Shown one piece after another: positions 16,792-25,249 of a stretch of 64,000 nt of DNA (position 1 is the first letter of the stretch; each line of letters begins with the position of its first letter). The stretch spans positions 17,930 through 81,929 of the forward strand of contig QBYG01000004.1 in NCBI GenBank assembly GCA_003282945.1, given 5' to 3'. Below the pieces are notes generated by a model that saw only the letters and a list, made by a program, of their open reading frames with translations, made no database searches and was not told where the DNA came from. The translations under genes were made by a program, and so were the position numbers. The stretch comes from Pelagibacteraceae bacterium AG-325-E23. Its GTDB lineage: Bacteria; Pseudomonadota; Alphaproteobacteria; Pelagibacterales; Pelagibacteraceae.

Positions 16792-18098
16792 TTGATATTT
16801 TGTATCATTTGTTCGGGCAACCATAAAGCGATTTGTGGGAACAGTACAATCAATAGAACTGCAAAAATCATTAATAAAAATAATGGAAAGGCACTCTTTG
16901 CTATGAACCCCATATCTTTGTTTGCCATTCCTTGGAGAACAAATAGGTTAAAACCAACAGGTGGTGTAATTTGGGCCATTTCTACAACAATAACTAAAAA
17001 TATTCCAAACCAAATCATGTCAAAACCTGCCTGCCTTATCATTGGTTCAATTATTGCCATTGTAAGAACAACTGCAGAAATTCCATCAAGAAACATCCCA
17101 AGAATTATGTAAAAAATCATTAATACAAATATTAATACATACGGTGATAACTCCATATTCTGTATCCACAACGCTAGATTTCTGGGTAAACCTGTAAATC
17201 CCATTGCAAGTGACAAGAAAGTTGCCCCAGCTAAAATAAATGCAATCATACACGAAGTTTTAGTTGCTCCTAACAAGGAGTCTTTAAATGTTTTTAAAGT
17301 TAAGCTCTTTTGAAAATAAGAAAGAATTAAAGCCCCAACAACACCTAAAGACGCAGCCTCAGTTGCTGTTGCTATACCAGTATAAATAGAGCCTATTACT
17401 CCGAGTATTAATAAAATAACTGGAATTAATTGTTTGGATTTACCTAGTTTATTTAAAAATGAAAAATTTTCATAGTTAGTTGGCATTTTATTTTTATTTA
17501 ATAAAGACCAAACAATTACGTAGCCCATAAAGATCAGAGCAATCATTATCCCTGGAATTATTCCAGCTATAAACAGTTTTGCGATTGACTCTTGAACAGT
17601 CACACCGTAAATAATTAAAATTATTGAGGGTGGAATTAAAAGACCTAAAGTTCCTGAACCTGCCAGACTTCCGAGCAAAATTTTTTCAGGATATTTTCTT
17701 TTTCTTAGTTCTGGAATTGACATTTTTCCAACTGTAGCAACTGTTGCAGCAGATGATCCAGAGATAGCGGCAAACAAGGCACAACCAACAACATTAATGT
17801 GTATCAAACCTCCTGGTAATTTCTGAAGCCATGGAGCCAATCCCTCAAATAAATTTTCTGATAATTTAGTTCTAAAAAGAATTTCACCCATCCACACAAA
17901 TAATGGCAATGCTGTTAGCGTCCACGATGATGAAGCTCCCCATATAGTTGTGGCCATCGCATCTCCTACTGGTCTAGAAGTAAACAAAATCATGCCTATT
18001 GAAGATACCCCAACCATACTAATGGCTACCCATATCCCAGATCCTAAAAAAAATAGTAAAACACTAATAAAAAAAAATGCTAATAAAATTTCAATCAT
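16788..18098 (-). CDS. dctM: TRAP transporter large permease
   Basis: The 436-residue DctM-type membrane subunit, which uses a sodium gradient to move the ligand delivered by the periplasmic protein. It contains the recognisable segments ALPLFVWMGEILFRT, GGLIHINVVGCALFAAISGSSAATVATVG and LGLLIPPSIILIIYGV, with helices along the whole length and MFLDGISAVVLTMAII plus TPPVGFNLFVLQGM at the C-terminal half. It overlaps dctQ by 8 bases. Neighbouring pxp genes suggest 5-oxoproline or another small carboxylate as substrate. Confidence 0.93.
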   Translation of the reverse strand: MIEILLAFFFISVLLFFLGSGIWVAISMVGVSSIGMILFTSRPVGDAMATTIWGASSSWTLTALPLFVWMGEILFRTKLSENLFEGLAPWLQKLPGGLIHINVVGCALFAAISGSSAATVATVGKMSIPELRKRKYPEKILLGSLAGSGTLGLLIPPSIILIIYGVTVQESIAKLFIAGIIPGIMIALIFMGYVIVWSLLNKNKMPTNYENFSFLNKLGKSKQLIPVILLILGVIGSIYTGIATATEAASLGVVGALILSYFQKSLTLKTFKDSLLGATKTSCMIAFILAGATFLSLAMGFTGLPRNLALWIQNMELSPYVLIFVLMIFYIILGMFLDGISAVVLTMAIIEPMIRQAGFDMIWFGIFLVIVVEMAQITPPVGFNLFVLQGMANKDMGFIAKSAFPLFLLMIFAVLLIVLFPQIALWLPEQMIQNIN

Positions 18099-18579
18099 AC
18101 TTATTAACTACTCTTAAAATTAATTGATGAAAGACACATATAAAAAATAATAATGAGCCAATTGCTACACTTGATTGAGGTATCCAAATTAAAATTTCGT
18201 CGGCTCCTTCACTTCTTTCTTGAAAATCATAGGATATCTTTAACATTTTAAGAAAATAAAAGGCCATATATCCTGAAAAAATAGATGCAATGATTAAACT
18301 CCAAATTTCTAGAAACTTTTTTCTTAGGTCAGTAGCTTTTTCTAAAAATAATGTGATCCTTATATGGCCTCCATTTACAAAAGTGTATGAAAGTGCAAAA
18401 AATGAGGAAGCTGCCATACAGTAACCAGAATACTCAGCTAAACCTCTTATATAAAAACCAAACATTCTTGAGGCAATTCCAGTTAAAATAAAAACTGCTA
18501 TCAAAATTAAAAAAAACGCAGCGATATATCCTGAGAAATTATAAAGATTATTTAAAGATTTATTAATTTTTTGTAACAT
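18091..18579 (-). CDS. dctQ: TRAP transporter small permease
   Basis: A 162-residue four-helix protein of the DctQ family. Helices lie near residues 16-36, 47-65, 88-110 and 130-150, with the family-like IRGLAEYSGYCMAASSFFALSYTFVNGGHIRI. It pairs with DctM. A strong terminator hairpin occupies the space before its ATG, so the leader leaves little room for a separate Shine-Dalgarno sequence; the U-tract touches the start codon. Confidence 0.9.
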   Translation of the reverse strand: MLQKINKSLNNLYNFSGYIAAFFLILIAVFILTGIASRMFGFYIRGLAEYSGYCMAASSFFALSYTFVNGGHIRITLFLEKATDLRKKFLEIWSLIIASIFSGYMAFYFLKMLKISYDFQERSEGADEILIWIPQSSVAIGSLLFFICVFHQLILRVVNKYD

Positions 18580-18610
18580 AAAAAAGGCCGTTTTTTAAAC
18601 GGCCTTTTTT
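18580..18610 (-). terminator. Rho-independent terminator / attenuator between dctP and dctQM
   Basis: On the minus strand the sequence reads A-tract, GGCCGTTT, loop, AAACGGCC, then six T, an almost perfect intrinsic terminator in an otherwise AT-rich stretch. It lies after dctP and ends directly before the dctQ ATG. Partial read-through would give much binding protein and little permease, as is common in TRAP and ABC operons. Because of its symmetry it could also act on the plus strand. Confidence 0.85.
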
Positions 18611-18622
18611 ATTATATTAATT

Positions 18623-19594
18623 TTATTTGTAAGCAGCAAGTACGCTAGCTCCTGTTTTGCCAGCCTTTTTCTTCCATTCCTTTGCCATTTTTTTTCCAAC
18701 TTTTTGGAAATGTTTTTCTAAATCAGCGTTTACTTTGCCTACTGTCATTCCTGCAGCAGCTAAAGCTTTTTTATCCTCAATATTTCCAACTCTAGAAAGC
18801 ATCCAACCTTTTTCTTCTGCAGCAGTTGCTTCTTTCATTATTAGATTTTGAGTATCTGCATCTAGTTTGTTCCAAGATCCTCTATGAGCGACTACCATAT
18901 TTTTTGGGAACCAAGCAGCTATATCATAGAAATATTTTACTCCGTTCTCCCAAATTTTACTATTTTTTCCAGTAGTTGGTGAAGTAATCATGCTTTCAAC
19001 TGCTCCAGTTGAAAATGCTTGACTTATTTCTGCAGCTTCAATTTTTGTTGGAGCCATACCAGTAAGTTCAGCAATTCTGATTGTTGCTGAATTATAAGCT
19101 CTAAATTTTAAACCTTGTAAATCTGAAACACTATTAATCTCATTTTTACTATACAAACCTTGTGCAGGCCATGGCACTGCATACAAAAATACCAATCCTT
19201 TTTGGCTCAAGCTTTCTATGATTGCAGGTTTCGATGCTTGATAAAGTTTCATTGCATCATCATAAGATGTTGCTAAGAATGGTTGTGAATCAATCTCAAG
19301 AATAGGATCTACTTTTCCTAGAGCAGACATAAATCTCTCGCCCATTTGAGCTTGTCCAGTTCTGACAGCTCTAAAGATTTCTCCACCTTTAAATAATGAT
19401 CCTCCAGGGTGAGTTACAATAGTTAATTTACCTCCACTTTTTTCTGAAACGTTTTTAGCAAATTCTGCAGCATTAGCTGAATGAAAATTGCTTGCACCAT
19501 AAGCTAAAGCCATATCCCACTTCTCAGCAGCATTTACGTTAGCTGTTAACAAAACAGAAAATAAAATAGAAATTAAAGTTTTTAAATTTTTCAT
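18623..19594 (-). CDS. dctP: TRAP transporter substrate-binding protein
   Basis: The 323-residue periplasmic solute receptor. A signal peptide ends at ANVNAAEKW. The mature protein has the DctP pattern: HPGGSLFKGGEIFRAVRTGQAQMGE, then WPAQGLYSKNEINSVSDLQGLKFRAYNSAT and IEAAEISQAFSTGAVESMITSPTTG. The conserved Arg that binds the ligand carboxylate is likely the one in LKFRAYN. A strong Shine-Dalgarno (AAGGAGG) precedes the ATG, fitting high expression. The genomic link to pxpABC hints at 5-oxoproline, but the DctP family is broad. Confidence 0.92.
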   Translation of the reverse strand: MKNLKTLISILFSVLLTANVNAAEKWDMALAYGASNFHSANAAEFAKNVSEKSGGKLTIVTHPGGSLFKGGEIFRAVRTGQAQMGERFMSALGKVDPILEIDSQPFLATSYDDAMKLYQASKPAIIESLSQKGLVFLYAVPWPAQGLYSKNEINSVSDLQGLKFRAYNSATIRIAELTGMAPTKIEAAEISQAFSTGAVESMITSPTTGKNSKIWENGVKYFYDIAAWFPKNMVVAHRGSWNKLDADTQNLIMKEATAAEEKGWMLSRVGNIEDKKALAAAGMTVGKVNADLEKHFQKVGKKMAKEWKKKAGKTGASVLAAYK

Positions 19595-19616
19595 TAATCC
19601 TCCTTATTTTTAAAAA

Positions 19617-19636
19617 AATACATCTGAATATGTATT
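19617..19636. promoter_or_regulatory. Inverted repeat upstream of dctP, possible operator
   Basis: AATACAT and ATGTATT form perfect 7-bp arms around a 6-base centre (CTGAAT), 23-42 bases before the dctP start. This is the size of a typical dimeric regulator site. AT-rich DNA makes chance palindromes common, so the assignment is weak. Confidence 0.3.
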
Positions 19637-19707
19637 ATTTATTAAATCAATAAAAATTTCATGTGTTTTATTGAAAATTTTTAAATAATTACTATTATAT
19701 AATCATC

Positions 19708-20322
19708 TTGATAGAAGAATCCCTCATTTTACTACAAATTATCTTTATAGATATAATCTTAGCTGCGGATAATGCTATTATAATTGGTTTAATTGCAGCT
19801 AATTTTGTACCTAAAAATAGAAAAAAGATAATTTTTTGGGGTGTAGTTGGTGCTCTAGTTTTTAAAGTTCTTTTTGCAGTATTTGCAACATATTTATTCA
19901 AATTCTACTTTATAAAAATTTTGGGAGGGCTACTTTTAATTTGGATAGTCAATGATTTGAGAAAAGATCTTTTTCAAATTCAAAAAAAATCAAAATCACC
20001 TACAAAAAAATCATTAGAGCCCTCATTTGCAAAGGGTATGTATAAAGTGCTTTTTGCGGATATCACAATTAGTTTCGATAATGTTATAGGTGTTGTTGGA
20101 GCTTCTAAAGGCAACTTTGGGTTTATGATTTTTGGTTTATTGTTATCAGTAGTCCTTACTGGTGCAATGGCAACATACTTGGCTAATTATATACAGAAAC
20201 ATTTATGGGTTGTCTATGTTGGTCTAGCATTTATTCTTTTAGTTGCAATACAACTAATTATTGGAGGACTTGTGGATTTAGAAATTTTAAATATTAACGA
20301 AGGATTTAAAAAGTATTTTTAG
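19708..20322 (+). CDS. TerC-family integral membrane protein
   Basis: A 204-residue membrane protein of the TerC/YjbE family. The start is TTG (19708); no ATG fits in frame upstream. The first helix contains the typical IFIDIILAADNAIIIGL with acidic residues in the membrane, and the second half repeats it with LFADITISFDNVIGVVGA. Members are linked to tellurite resistance and to manganese or other metal export. A charged cytoplasmic loop with poly-lysine separates the halves. Its stop overlaps the convergent panB stop in the four bases TTAG. Confidence 0.87.
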   Translation: MIEESLILLQIIFIDIILAADNAIIIGLIAANFVPKNRKKIIFWGVVGALVFKVLFAVFATYLFKFYFIKILGGLLLIWIVNDLRKDLFQIQKKSKSPTKKSLEPSFAKGMYKVLFADITISFDNVIGVVGASKGNFGFMIFGLLLSVVLTGAMATYLANYIQKHLWVVYVGLAFILLVAIQLIIGGLVDLEILNINEGFKKYF

Positions 20323-21098
20323 TAGGAATATTTAGCTGAGGGGTATGACCCACTTTTAACATCTAATTTAAATCTTTTAACTGCATTTCTTACATTGCTT
20401 TTCAAATTGGTATATTTTTTTACAAATTTAATTTTCGTATCTGTTAAACCTAATAAATCATCTGTAACTAAGATCTGACCATCGCAAAAATTTGATGAAC
20501 CTATCCCTATTGTTGGAATTTTAATTGACTCTGTAATTTCTTTTGAAACTTTTTTTTCAATACATTCTAAAACAATTGCAAATACTCCAGCATCTTCTAA
20601 GGATTTAGAATCTTTTAACAAATTTTTTATTTCTAGATCTGTTTTACCTTTGTATCTAAATTTACCTCTTACAGTTTGTGGTGTTATACCTATATGGCCC
20701 ATTACAGGAACTTTAAATTTAATTAAATATTTTACAATTTCTATAATTTTTCTGCCTCCTTCTAATTTTATTCCATCACATTTTGTTTCTTTCATTACTT
20801 TTTTACAATTTTTCAGTGCTTGAGATTTATTTTTGTATGTGTTGTAAGGCATGTCTACAATCATTAAACTTTTTTTAACTCCTTTTCTTACACTTTTGGA
20901 GTGCTCAATCATCATTGATAAATTTACTTTTCTTGTAGTTTCAAAATTATATAAAACAGAACCCAATGAATCACCCACAAGTATTAAATCTGCGTGGTTA
21001 TCAATCTCTTCTGCTATATTTTTTGAATAAGCAGTTAAACAAACAATTTTTGACTTATTTTTTTTTTTAAGAATAAGCCTACTTATTTTTGTAAGCAT
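20319..21098 (-). CDS. panB: 3-methyl-2-oxobutanoate hydroxymethyltransferase
   Basis: PanB adds a hydroxymethyl group from methylene-THF to ketoisovalerate, the first step to pantothenate. The 259-residue protein shows KIVCLTAYSKNIAE, the metal-binding VGDSLG, MIVDMPYN, GIKLEGG, VPVMGHIGITPQ and the catalytic VLECI segment, with IPTIGIGSSNFCDGQILV after it. The KLEGG and GHIGxTPQ motifs are diagnostic. No panC or panE is nearby. It is last in a minus-strand run after a VOC protein. Confidence 0.92.
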   Translation of the reverse strand: MLTKISRLILKKKNKSKIVCLTAYSKNIAEEIDNHADLILVGDSLGSVLYNFETTRKVNLSMMIEHSKSVRKGVKKSLMIVDMPYNTYKNKSQALKNCKKVMKETKCDGIKLEGGRKIIEIVKYLIKFKVPVMGHIGITPQTVRGKFRYKGKTDLEIKNLLKDSKSLEDAGVFAIVLECIEKKVSKEITESIKIPTIGIGSSNFCDGQILVTDDLLGLTDTKIKFVKKYTNLKSNVRNAVKRFKLDVKSGSYPSAKYSY

Positions 21099-21108
21099 AA
21101 TTACCTGA

Positions 21109-21528
21109 TTACCAAGTGCCCGTATTTTCCATAGATTTCCAAGGTTCTATGGGTTCTAAGTTACCTTCTTGAAGAATTTCAACTGATATTTTATCCGGAG
21201 ATCTAACAAAAGCCATGTGACCATCTCTAGGAGGTCTGTTTATTGTGTAACCCATATCTTTTAATCTCTGACAAGTCTCATAAATATTATCAACTCTGTA
21301 AGCTAAATGTCCAAAATTTCTTGATCCTTCACCTAGATTGTCTCCATCCCAATTATAGGTTAATTCTATTTCTGCACTTTCATCATTTGGAGCTGCAAGA
21401 AAAACTAGCGTGTATCTTCCTTTTTCATTTTCCATTCTTTTTGTTTCTTTTAATCCTAAGCCATCACAAAAAAATTTAAGTGAGTCTTCAATATTTGAGA
21501 CTCTGATCATTGTATGTAAATATTTCAT
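21109..21528 (-). CDS. gloA: VOC-family protein, lactoylglutathione lyase-like (glyoxalase I)
   Basis: A 139-residue vicinal-oxygen-chelate protein. It begins YLHTMIRVSNIEDSLKFFCDGLGLKE, has the metal-site elements His5 and IELTYNWD, then GHLAYRVDNIYETC and SVEILQEG, which supply the His and Glu ligands of glyoxalase I. Glyoxalase I removes methylglyoxal as the glutathione adduct. Length is typical. It sits 10 bases before panB and 22 after guaA. Confidence 0.87.
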   Translation of the reverse strand: MKYLHTMIRVSNIEDSLKFFCDGLGLKETKRMENEKGRYTLVFLAAPNDESAEIELTYNWDGDNLGEGSRNFGHLAYRVDNIYETCQRLKDMGYTINRPPRDGHMAFVRSPDKISVEILQEGNLEPIEPWKSMENTGTW

Positions 21529-21550
21529 ATAATTTACTTATATAGTCTTA

Positions 21551-23113
21551 TTACTCCAATTCAATAGTGCTTGGTGGCTTAGAAGTAATATCATAAACAA
21601 CTCTATTAATACCTCTAATATTATTTATAATTTGATTAGATATTGACTGCATGAAGGATTTTTTAAATTGAAAGAAATCTGCCGTCATACCATCTTCTGA
21701 GGTTATTGCTCTTAACAGACAAAGATACTCATAAGTTCTATTGTCGCCCATTACACCAACAGTCTTAACAGGAAGTAAGGCTGCGTAAGCCTGCCAAATC
21801 TTATGATATAAATTATTGTCTTTTAAAGATTTGATAAAGTAATTATCTGCCTCTTTTAAAATTTTTATTTTTTCTTTAGTGATTATGCCAGGCATTCTAA
21901 TTGCAAGACCTGGTCCAGGAAATGGGTGTCTAGATATTATTTCATTACTTAATCCAAGTTCTAATCCTAGTTTTCTAACTTCATCTTTAAAAAGATATTT
22001 AAGTGGTTCGACTAATTTAAGTTTCATTTTTTTTGGCAAACCTCCCACATTATGATGAGATTTTATTTTTGATGTTTGGCTTCCAGTTACAGACTTACTT
22101 TCAATTAGATCAGGGTATAAAGTTCCTTGGGCTAAGAATTTTACATTTTTAATTTTATTTGAATATTTTTCAAAAATTTTAATAAAAAGATTTCCTATTA
22201 TTTTTCTTTTTTTTTCTGGATCAGAAATATTTTTTAATTTAGATAAGAATAAATTTTCTGCATTTACATAGATTAGATTAATTTTAAATCTCTTCTTAAA
22301 TGTGTTTACAACTTGCTTTTCTTCATCTTTCCTAAGTAAACCAGTATTAACAAATATACATGTTAATTTTTTTCCTATGGCATTTGACAGTAATTTAGCA
22401 ACTACACTGCTATCTACACCTCCAGATAGTGCACAAATAACCTTTGAATTTCCTACGCTATTTTTTACTTCATTTATTAATTTTTTTTTCTGATCTCTTG
22501 AAGACCAATTTTTAGTTATTTTACATATAGAAAATATAAAATTTTTAAGTATTAACTTTCCTTTGATAGTATGGCTTACTTCTGGGTGAAATTGAATACC
22601 AAACATTTTTTTTTCTACATTTTCAATAATACACATCTTAGAATTTATACTTTGTGCAATTGTTTTAAAATTTTTTGGTAATTTTGTTACTTGATCTGCA
22701 TGGCTCATCCATACATTATTTTTTCCCTTAGAAAAAAAATCTTTAGTTAACTTGCTTTTTCTAGTTTCTTTTACTTCAGCAAGCCCAAATTCTCTATGTT
22801 TAGAGCTTCTTACACTTCCTCCCATTGCTTTTGAAATAATTTGATGACCAAAACATATGCCTAGTATAGGTACTCCTAGTTTAAGAATTTTATTATTAAA
22901 TTTTACTTTTTTACTCTCATAGACATTTAAAGGACCACCAGATAAAACTATTCCTTTAATATTATTTTCAAACTTTGTGAGTTTTTCTATTTTTTTGTGA
23001 CTTACTATCTCACAATAAATACCTAGTTCTCTGATTTTTCTTGCAATTAACTGTGTAAATTGGGAACCAAAGTCTACAATTAGTATTTTATTGAGAGTGT
23101 CCTCAAGACGCAT
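21551..23113 (-). CDS. guaA: GMP synthase (glutamine-hydrolysing)
   Basis: GuaA converts XMP to GMP with ATP and glutamine. The N-terminal class I amidotransferase shows [26 protein letters not shown] (nucleophilic Cys) and [11 protein letters not shown]; the synthetase part has [11 protein letters not shown] (PP-loop), and the C-terminal dimer domain ends in [14 protein letters not shown]. The ATG at 23113 is preferred over the TTG at 23125 as it has an AGAAAG-type ribosome site and less overlap (11 bases) with the upstream TPR gene. About 520 residues, as usual. It is in one run with guaB. Confidence 0.95.
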   Translation of the reverse strand: MRLEDTLNKILIVDFGSQFTQLIARKIRELGIYCEIVSHKKIEKLTKFENNIKGIVLSGGPLNVYESKKVKFNNKILKLGVPILGICFGHQIISKAMGGSVRSSKHREFGLAEVKETRKSKLTKDFFSKGKNNVWMSHADQVTKLPKNFKTIAQSINSKMCIIENVEKKMFGIQFHPEVSHTIKGKLILKNFIFSICKITKNWSSRDQKKKLINEVKNSVGNSKVICALSGGVDSSVVAKLLSNAIGKKLTCIFVNTGLLRKDEEKQVVNTFKKRFKINLIYVNAENLFLSKLKNISDPEKKRKIIGNLFIKIFEKYSNKIKNVKFLAQGTLYPDLIESKSVTGSQTSKIKSHHNVGGLPKKMKLKLVEPLKYLFKDEVRKLGLELGLSNEIISRHPFPGPGLAIRMPGIITKEKIKILKEADNYFIKSLKDNNLYHKIWQAYAALLPVKTVGVMGDNRTYEYLCLLRAITSEDGMTADFFQFKKSFMQSISNQIINNIRGINRVVYDITSKPPSTIELE

Positions 23114-23531
23114 CTTTTCTTTCAAAATCTTTTAAACGACTTTCAATTGAACCAATTTTTTCACACATATCTAAACAAATTTTCTTAAAATCTTTACTCA
23201 ATTCGTCTGCTTTTGAAAAATTTGATCTTTCTAATTCCATATCAATTAAAAGGAACATTGCCTCTTCATTCTTAGGGTCTAAAAGTAAAGTAGTTTTTAT
23301 ATTCTTTTCTTCTTGTCTTTTATCTTCTTCAATTTTAAAAATTTTAGCTAAATATAGGTAGGATTCTGAGTCTTTTGGGTTATAGACTATATTTCTATGA
23401 AATAAAAACTTTGAATCTTCATATTTTTCCTTGTCAAATAAATCCTTGGCTTCCTTGAAAAAATTATTTTCATTCGCCTTAGCAAAAAGGCTAAAAGAAA
23501 TAAATGTAAAAATTAAAATTAAGTATTTCAT
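23103..23531 (-). CDS. Exported TPR-like small protein between guaB and guaA
   Basis: A 142-residue protein with a signal peptide (residues 1-18, [16 protein letters not shown]) and a TPR-like region: [45 protein letters not shown] repeats (positions 24-65), then [17 protein letters not shown]. It sits two bases after guaB and overlaps guaA, so it is cotranscribed with guanine-nucleotide genes although it seems to be periplasmic. The biological link is unclear, and I recognise no specific family. Confidence 0.75.
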   Translation of the reverse strand: MKYLILIFTFISFSLFAKANENNFFKEAKDLFDKEKYEDSKFLFHRNIVYNPKDSESYLYLAKIFKIEEDKRQEEKNIKTTLLLDPKNEEAMFLLIDMELERSNFSKADELSKDFKKICLDMCEKIGSIESRLKDFERKDAS

Positions 23532-23533
23532 AG

Positions 23534-24598
23534 TTATTTTTTAACAACATCTATATTATGTACCATACTTTCATAAAAACCTGCTTTAGTAATTTTAACA
23601 AATTTTGGTTTTTTTCTCAGATCAATTACTTTCTTAGCCCCCATATAACCCATTGAAGATTTCAAACCTCCAACTAAGTTGTATATTATTTTATCGACTT
23701 TACCTTTGTATTTAATGTATCCCTCTACACCTTCCGCTACATATTTTGATGTATCTTTTTGTTTCGTTTGAAAATATCTGTCTGCTGAACCTTTGTTCAT
23801 TGCTCCTATAGACCCCATACCTCTGAAATATTTATATAATTTACCATTTTTCTTTATTTTTTTTCCTGGCGCTTCATCTGTACCTGCAAATAATGAACCT
23901 ATCATAACTGCATCTGCTCCAGCAGCTAATGCTTTAGCAATATCACCAGAAAATTTAATTCCACCGTCAGCAATTAAACTTGTTTTACTTTTCCCAATAC
24001 CTTTTTTAACATTTAAAATTGCGCTTAATTGTGGAACTCCTATCCCTGCTACAAGTCTTGTTGTACAAATAGATCCTGGGCCTATTCCTACTTTTATAAT
24101 GTCAACACCTAATCCAACCAAAAATTTTGCAGCCTCTGCCGTAGCTATATTTCCAGCACAAATTGCTGTTTTCTTTGGACGTATTTTTTTAATTTTTTTG
24201 ATCATATCTCCTACTTTTTTGGTGTGTCCGTGTGCTGTATCAATTACTATTATGTCTAAGTTTTCTTTTAATATTTTTTCAGCTCTCTTTAATTCTTTTT
24301 CATTTGCACCAACTGCTGCACCTACTAATATTTTTTTTGATTTTACTGTTCTAATTTCTTTTATTTGTTCTTCAATATTTAAGTTTCTATGAATTATTCC
24401 TAATCCCCCAGCTCTCCCCATAGCAATCCCCATTGAAGACTCTGTAACAGTATCCATTGCAGATGACAAAAGTGGAATTTTTAACTTTAGACTTTCTGTT
24501 AAATTTATGGAGGTATTTACTTCACTAGGTAGAATTGCTGAGTAGTTTGGTGCTAATGTAACATCATCAAATGTTAAAGCCTCTTTAATAGTTTCCAT
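23534..24598 (-). CDS. guaB: IMP dehydrogenase lacking the CBS module
   Basis: GuaB oxidises IMP to XMP with NAD. The catalytic barrel is complete: ALTFDDVTLAPNYS, PLLSSAMDTVTE, GGLGIIHRNL, VIDTAHGH, CAGNIATAEAA, the loop GIGPGSICTTR with catalytic Cys178, and the flap GSADRYFQ. The protein is only 354 residues against about 485-490 usually. The missing part is exactly the two CBS domains, which would lie between EIRTVKS and KKILVGAAVG (about residue 85); the barrel is joined smoothly there. Loss of CBS would remove purine-nucleotide control. Reading frame and overlap with neighbours look normal, so this is a natural short form. Confidence 0.95.
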   Translation of the reverse strand: METIKEALTFDDVTLAPNYSAILPSEVNTSINLTESLKLKIPLLSSAMDTVTESSMGIAMGRAGGLGIIHRNLNIEEQIKEIRTVKSKKILVGAAVGANEKELKRAEKILKENLDIIVIDTAHGHTKKVGDMIKKIKKIRPKKTAICAGNIATAEAAKFLVGLGVDIIKVGIGPGSICTTRLVAGIGVPQLSAILNVKKGIGKSKTSLIADGGIKFSGDIAKALAAGADAVMIGSLFAGTDEAPGKKIKKNGKLYKYFRGMGSIGAMNKGSADRYFQTKQKDTSKYVAEGVEGYIKYKGKVDKIIYNLVGGLKSSMGYMGAKKVIDLRKKPKFVKITKAGFYESMVHNIDVVKK

Positions 24599-24637
24599 GT
24601 CCTTATATAAATGATTCTTGAAAAAATAAAAGGATAA

Positions 24638-25249
24638 CTATCTCAAATTTCTACAAATAATAAAATTTTCTTTAGAGTCTTTTCTGCTTGAAGGTGGCTT
24701 GAAGATATCTACATCTTTAAAAGATTTTTTTCCTAATGCGACAATCTCGTTAAAAGATGATCCCATAAAAAGCTTAGAAATAAAATTTCCTTTTTTATTT
24801 AGTAATTCAATAGCAAAATTCATTGCTTCTATACATAATTCTCCTGTAACTAGGGAATCTACACTTTTATTGCCTGTGGTATTAACTGCCATATCAGAGA
24901 CTATAAGATCTACTTTCTTACCAAAATAACTTTTGATACTTTTTTTTTGCTGCTCTTCAGTAAAATCCCCTTTTATATGTACTAAATTCTTAATTGGCTC
25001 AATATCTTTTAAATCAATTGAAATTATTTTAGAATTACCGAAATTTCTCGATATATACTGAGACCAGCTTCCAGGGGCTGCACCAAGATCTATAACTAAA
25101 ATATTATTTTTAATTATTTTAAATTTATCGTTTATCTCTTGCAATTTATATACTGCTCTTGACCTATAACCCTCTAATTTTGATTTTTTTACGTAAATAT
25201 CTCTTTTTTGCTTAATGATCCAATTTTTAGAAAATTTATTCTTTTTCAA
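24638..25249 (-). CDS. rlmE: 23S rRNA 2'-O-ribose U2552 methyltransferase
   Basis: RlmE (FtsJ/RrmJ) methylates U2552 in the large-subunit A loop. The 203-residue protein contains YRSRAVYKLQEIN, the SAM motif VIDLGAAPGSWSQY, KGDFTEE, LIVSDMAVNTTG and KLFMGSS with the K-D-K-E tetrad positions (Lys in YKLQE, Asp in SDMA, Lys in SKLF, Glu in SKENF). The start is TTG at 25249, immediately after the preceding gene's TAG. Length is normal. Confidence 0.93.
   Translation of the reverse strand: MKKNKFSKNWIIKQKRDIYVKKSKLEGYRSRAVYKLQEINDKFKIIKNNILVIDLGAAPGSWSQYISRNFGNSKIISIDLKDIEPIKNLVHIKGDFTEEQQKKSIKSYFGKKVDLIVSDMAVNTTGNKSVDSLVTGELCIEAMNFAIELLNKKGNFISKLFMGSSFNEIVALGKKSFKDVDIFKPPSSRKDSKENFIICRNLR

Noticed and set aside
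16792..17112. 106-codon open frame on the plus strand
   Set aside because: Antisense to dctM; low-complexity hydrophobic-polar mirror of a membrane protein gene.
23793..24392. 199-codon open frame on the plus strand
   Set aside because: It is antisense to guaB, whose product has all IMP dehydrogenase motifs; the antisense translation has no family features and mirrors the codon bias of guaB.
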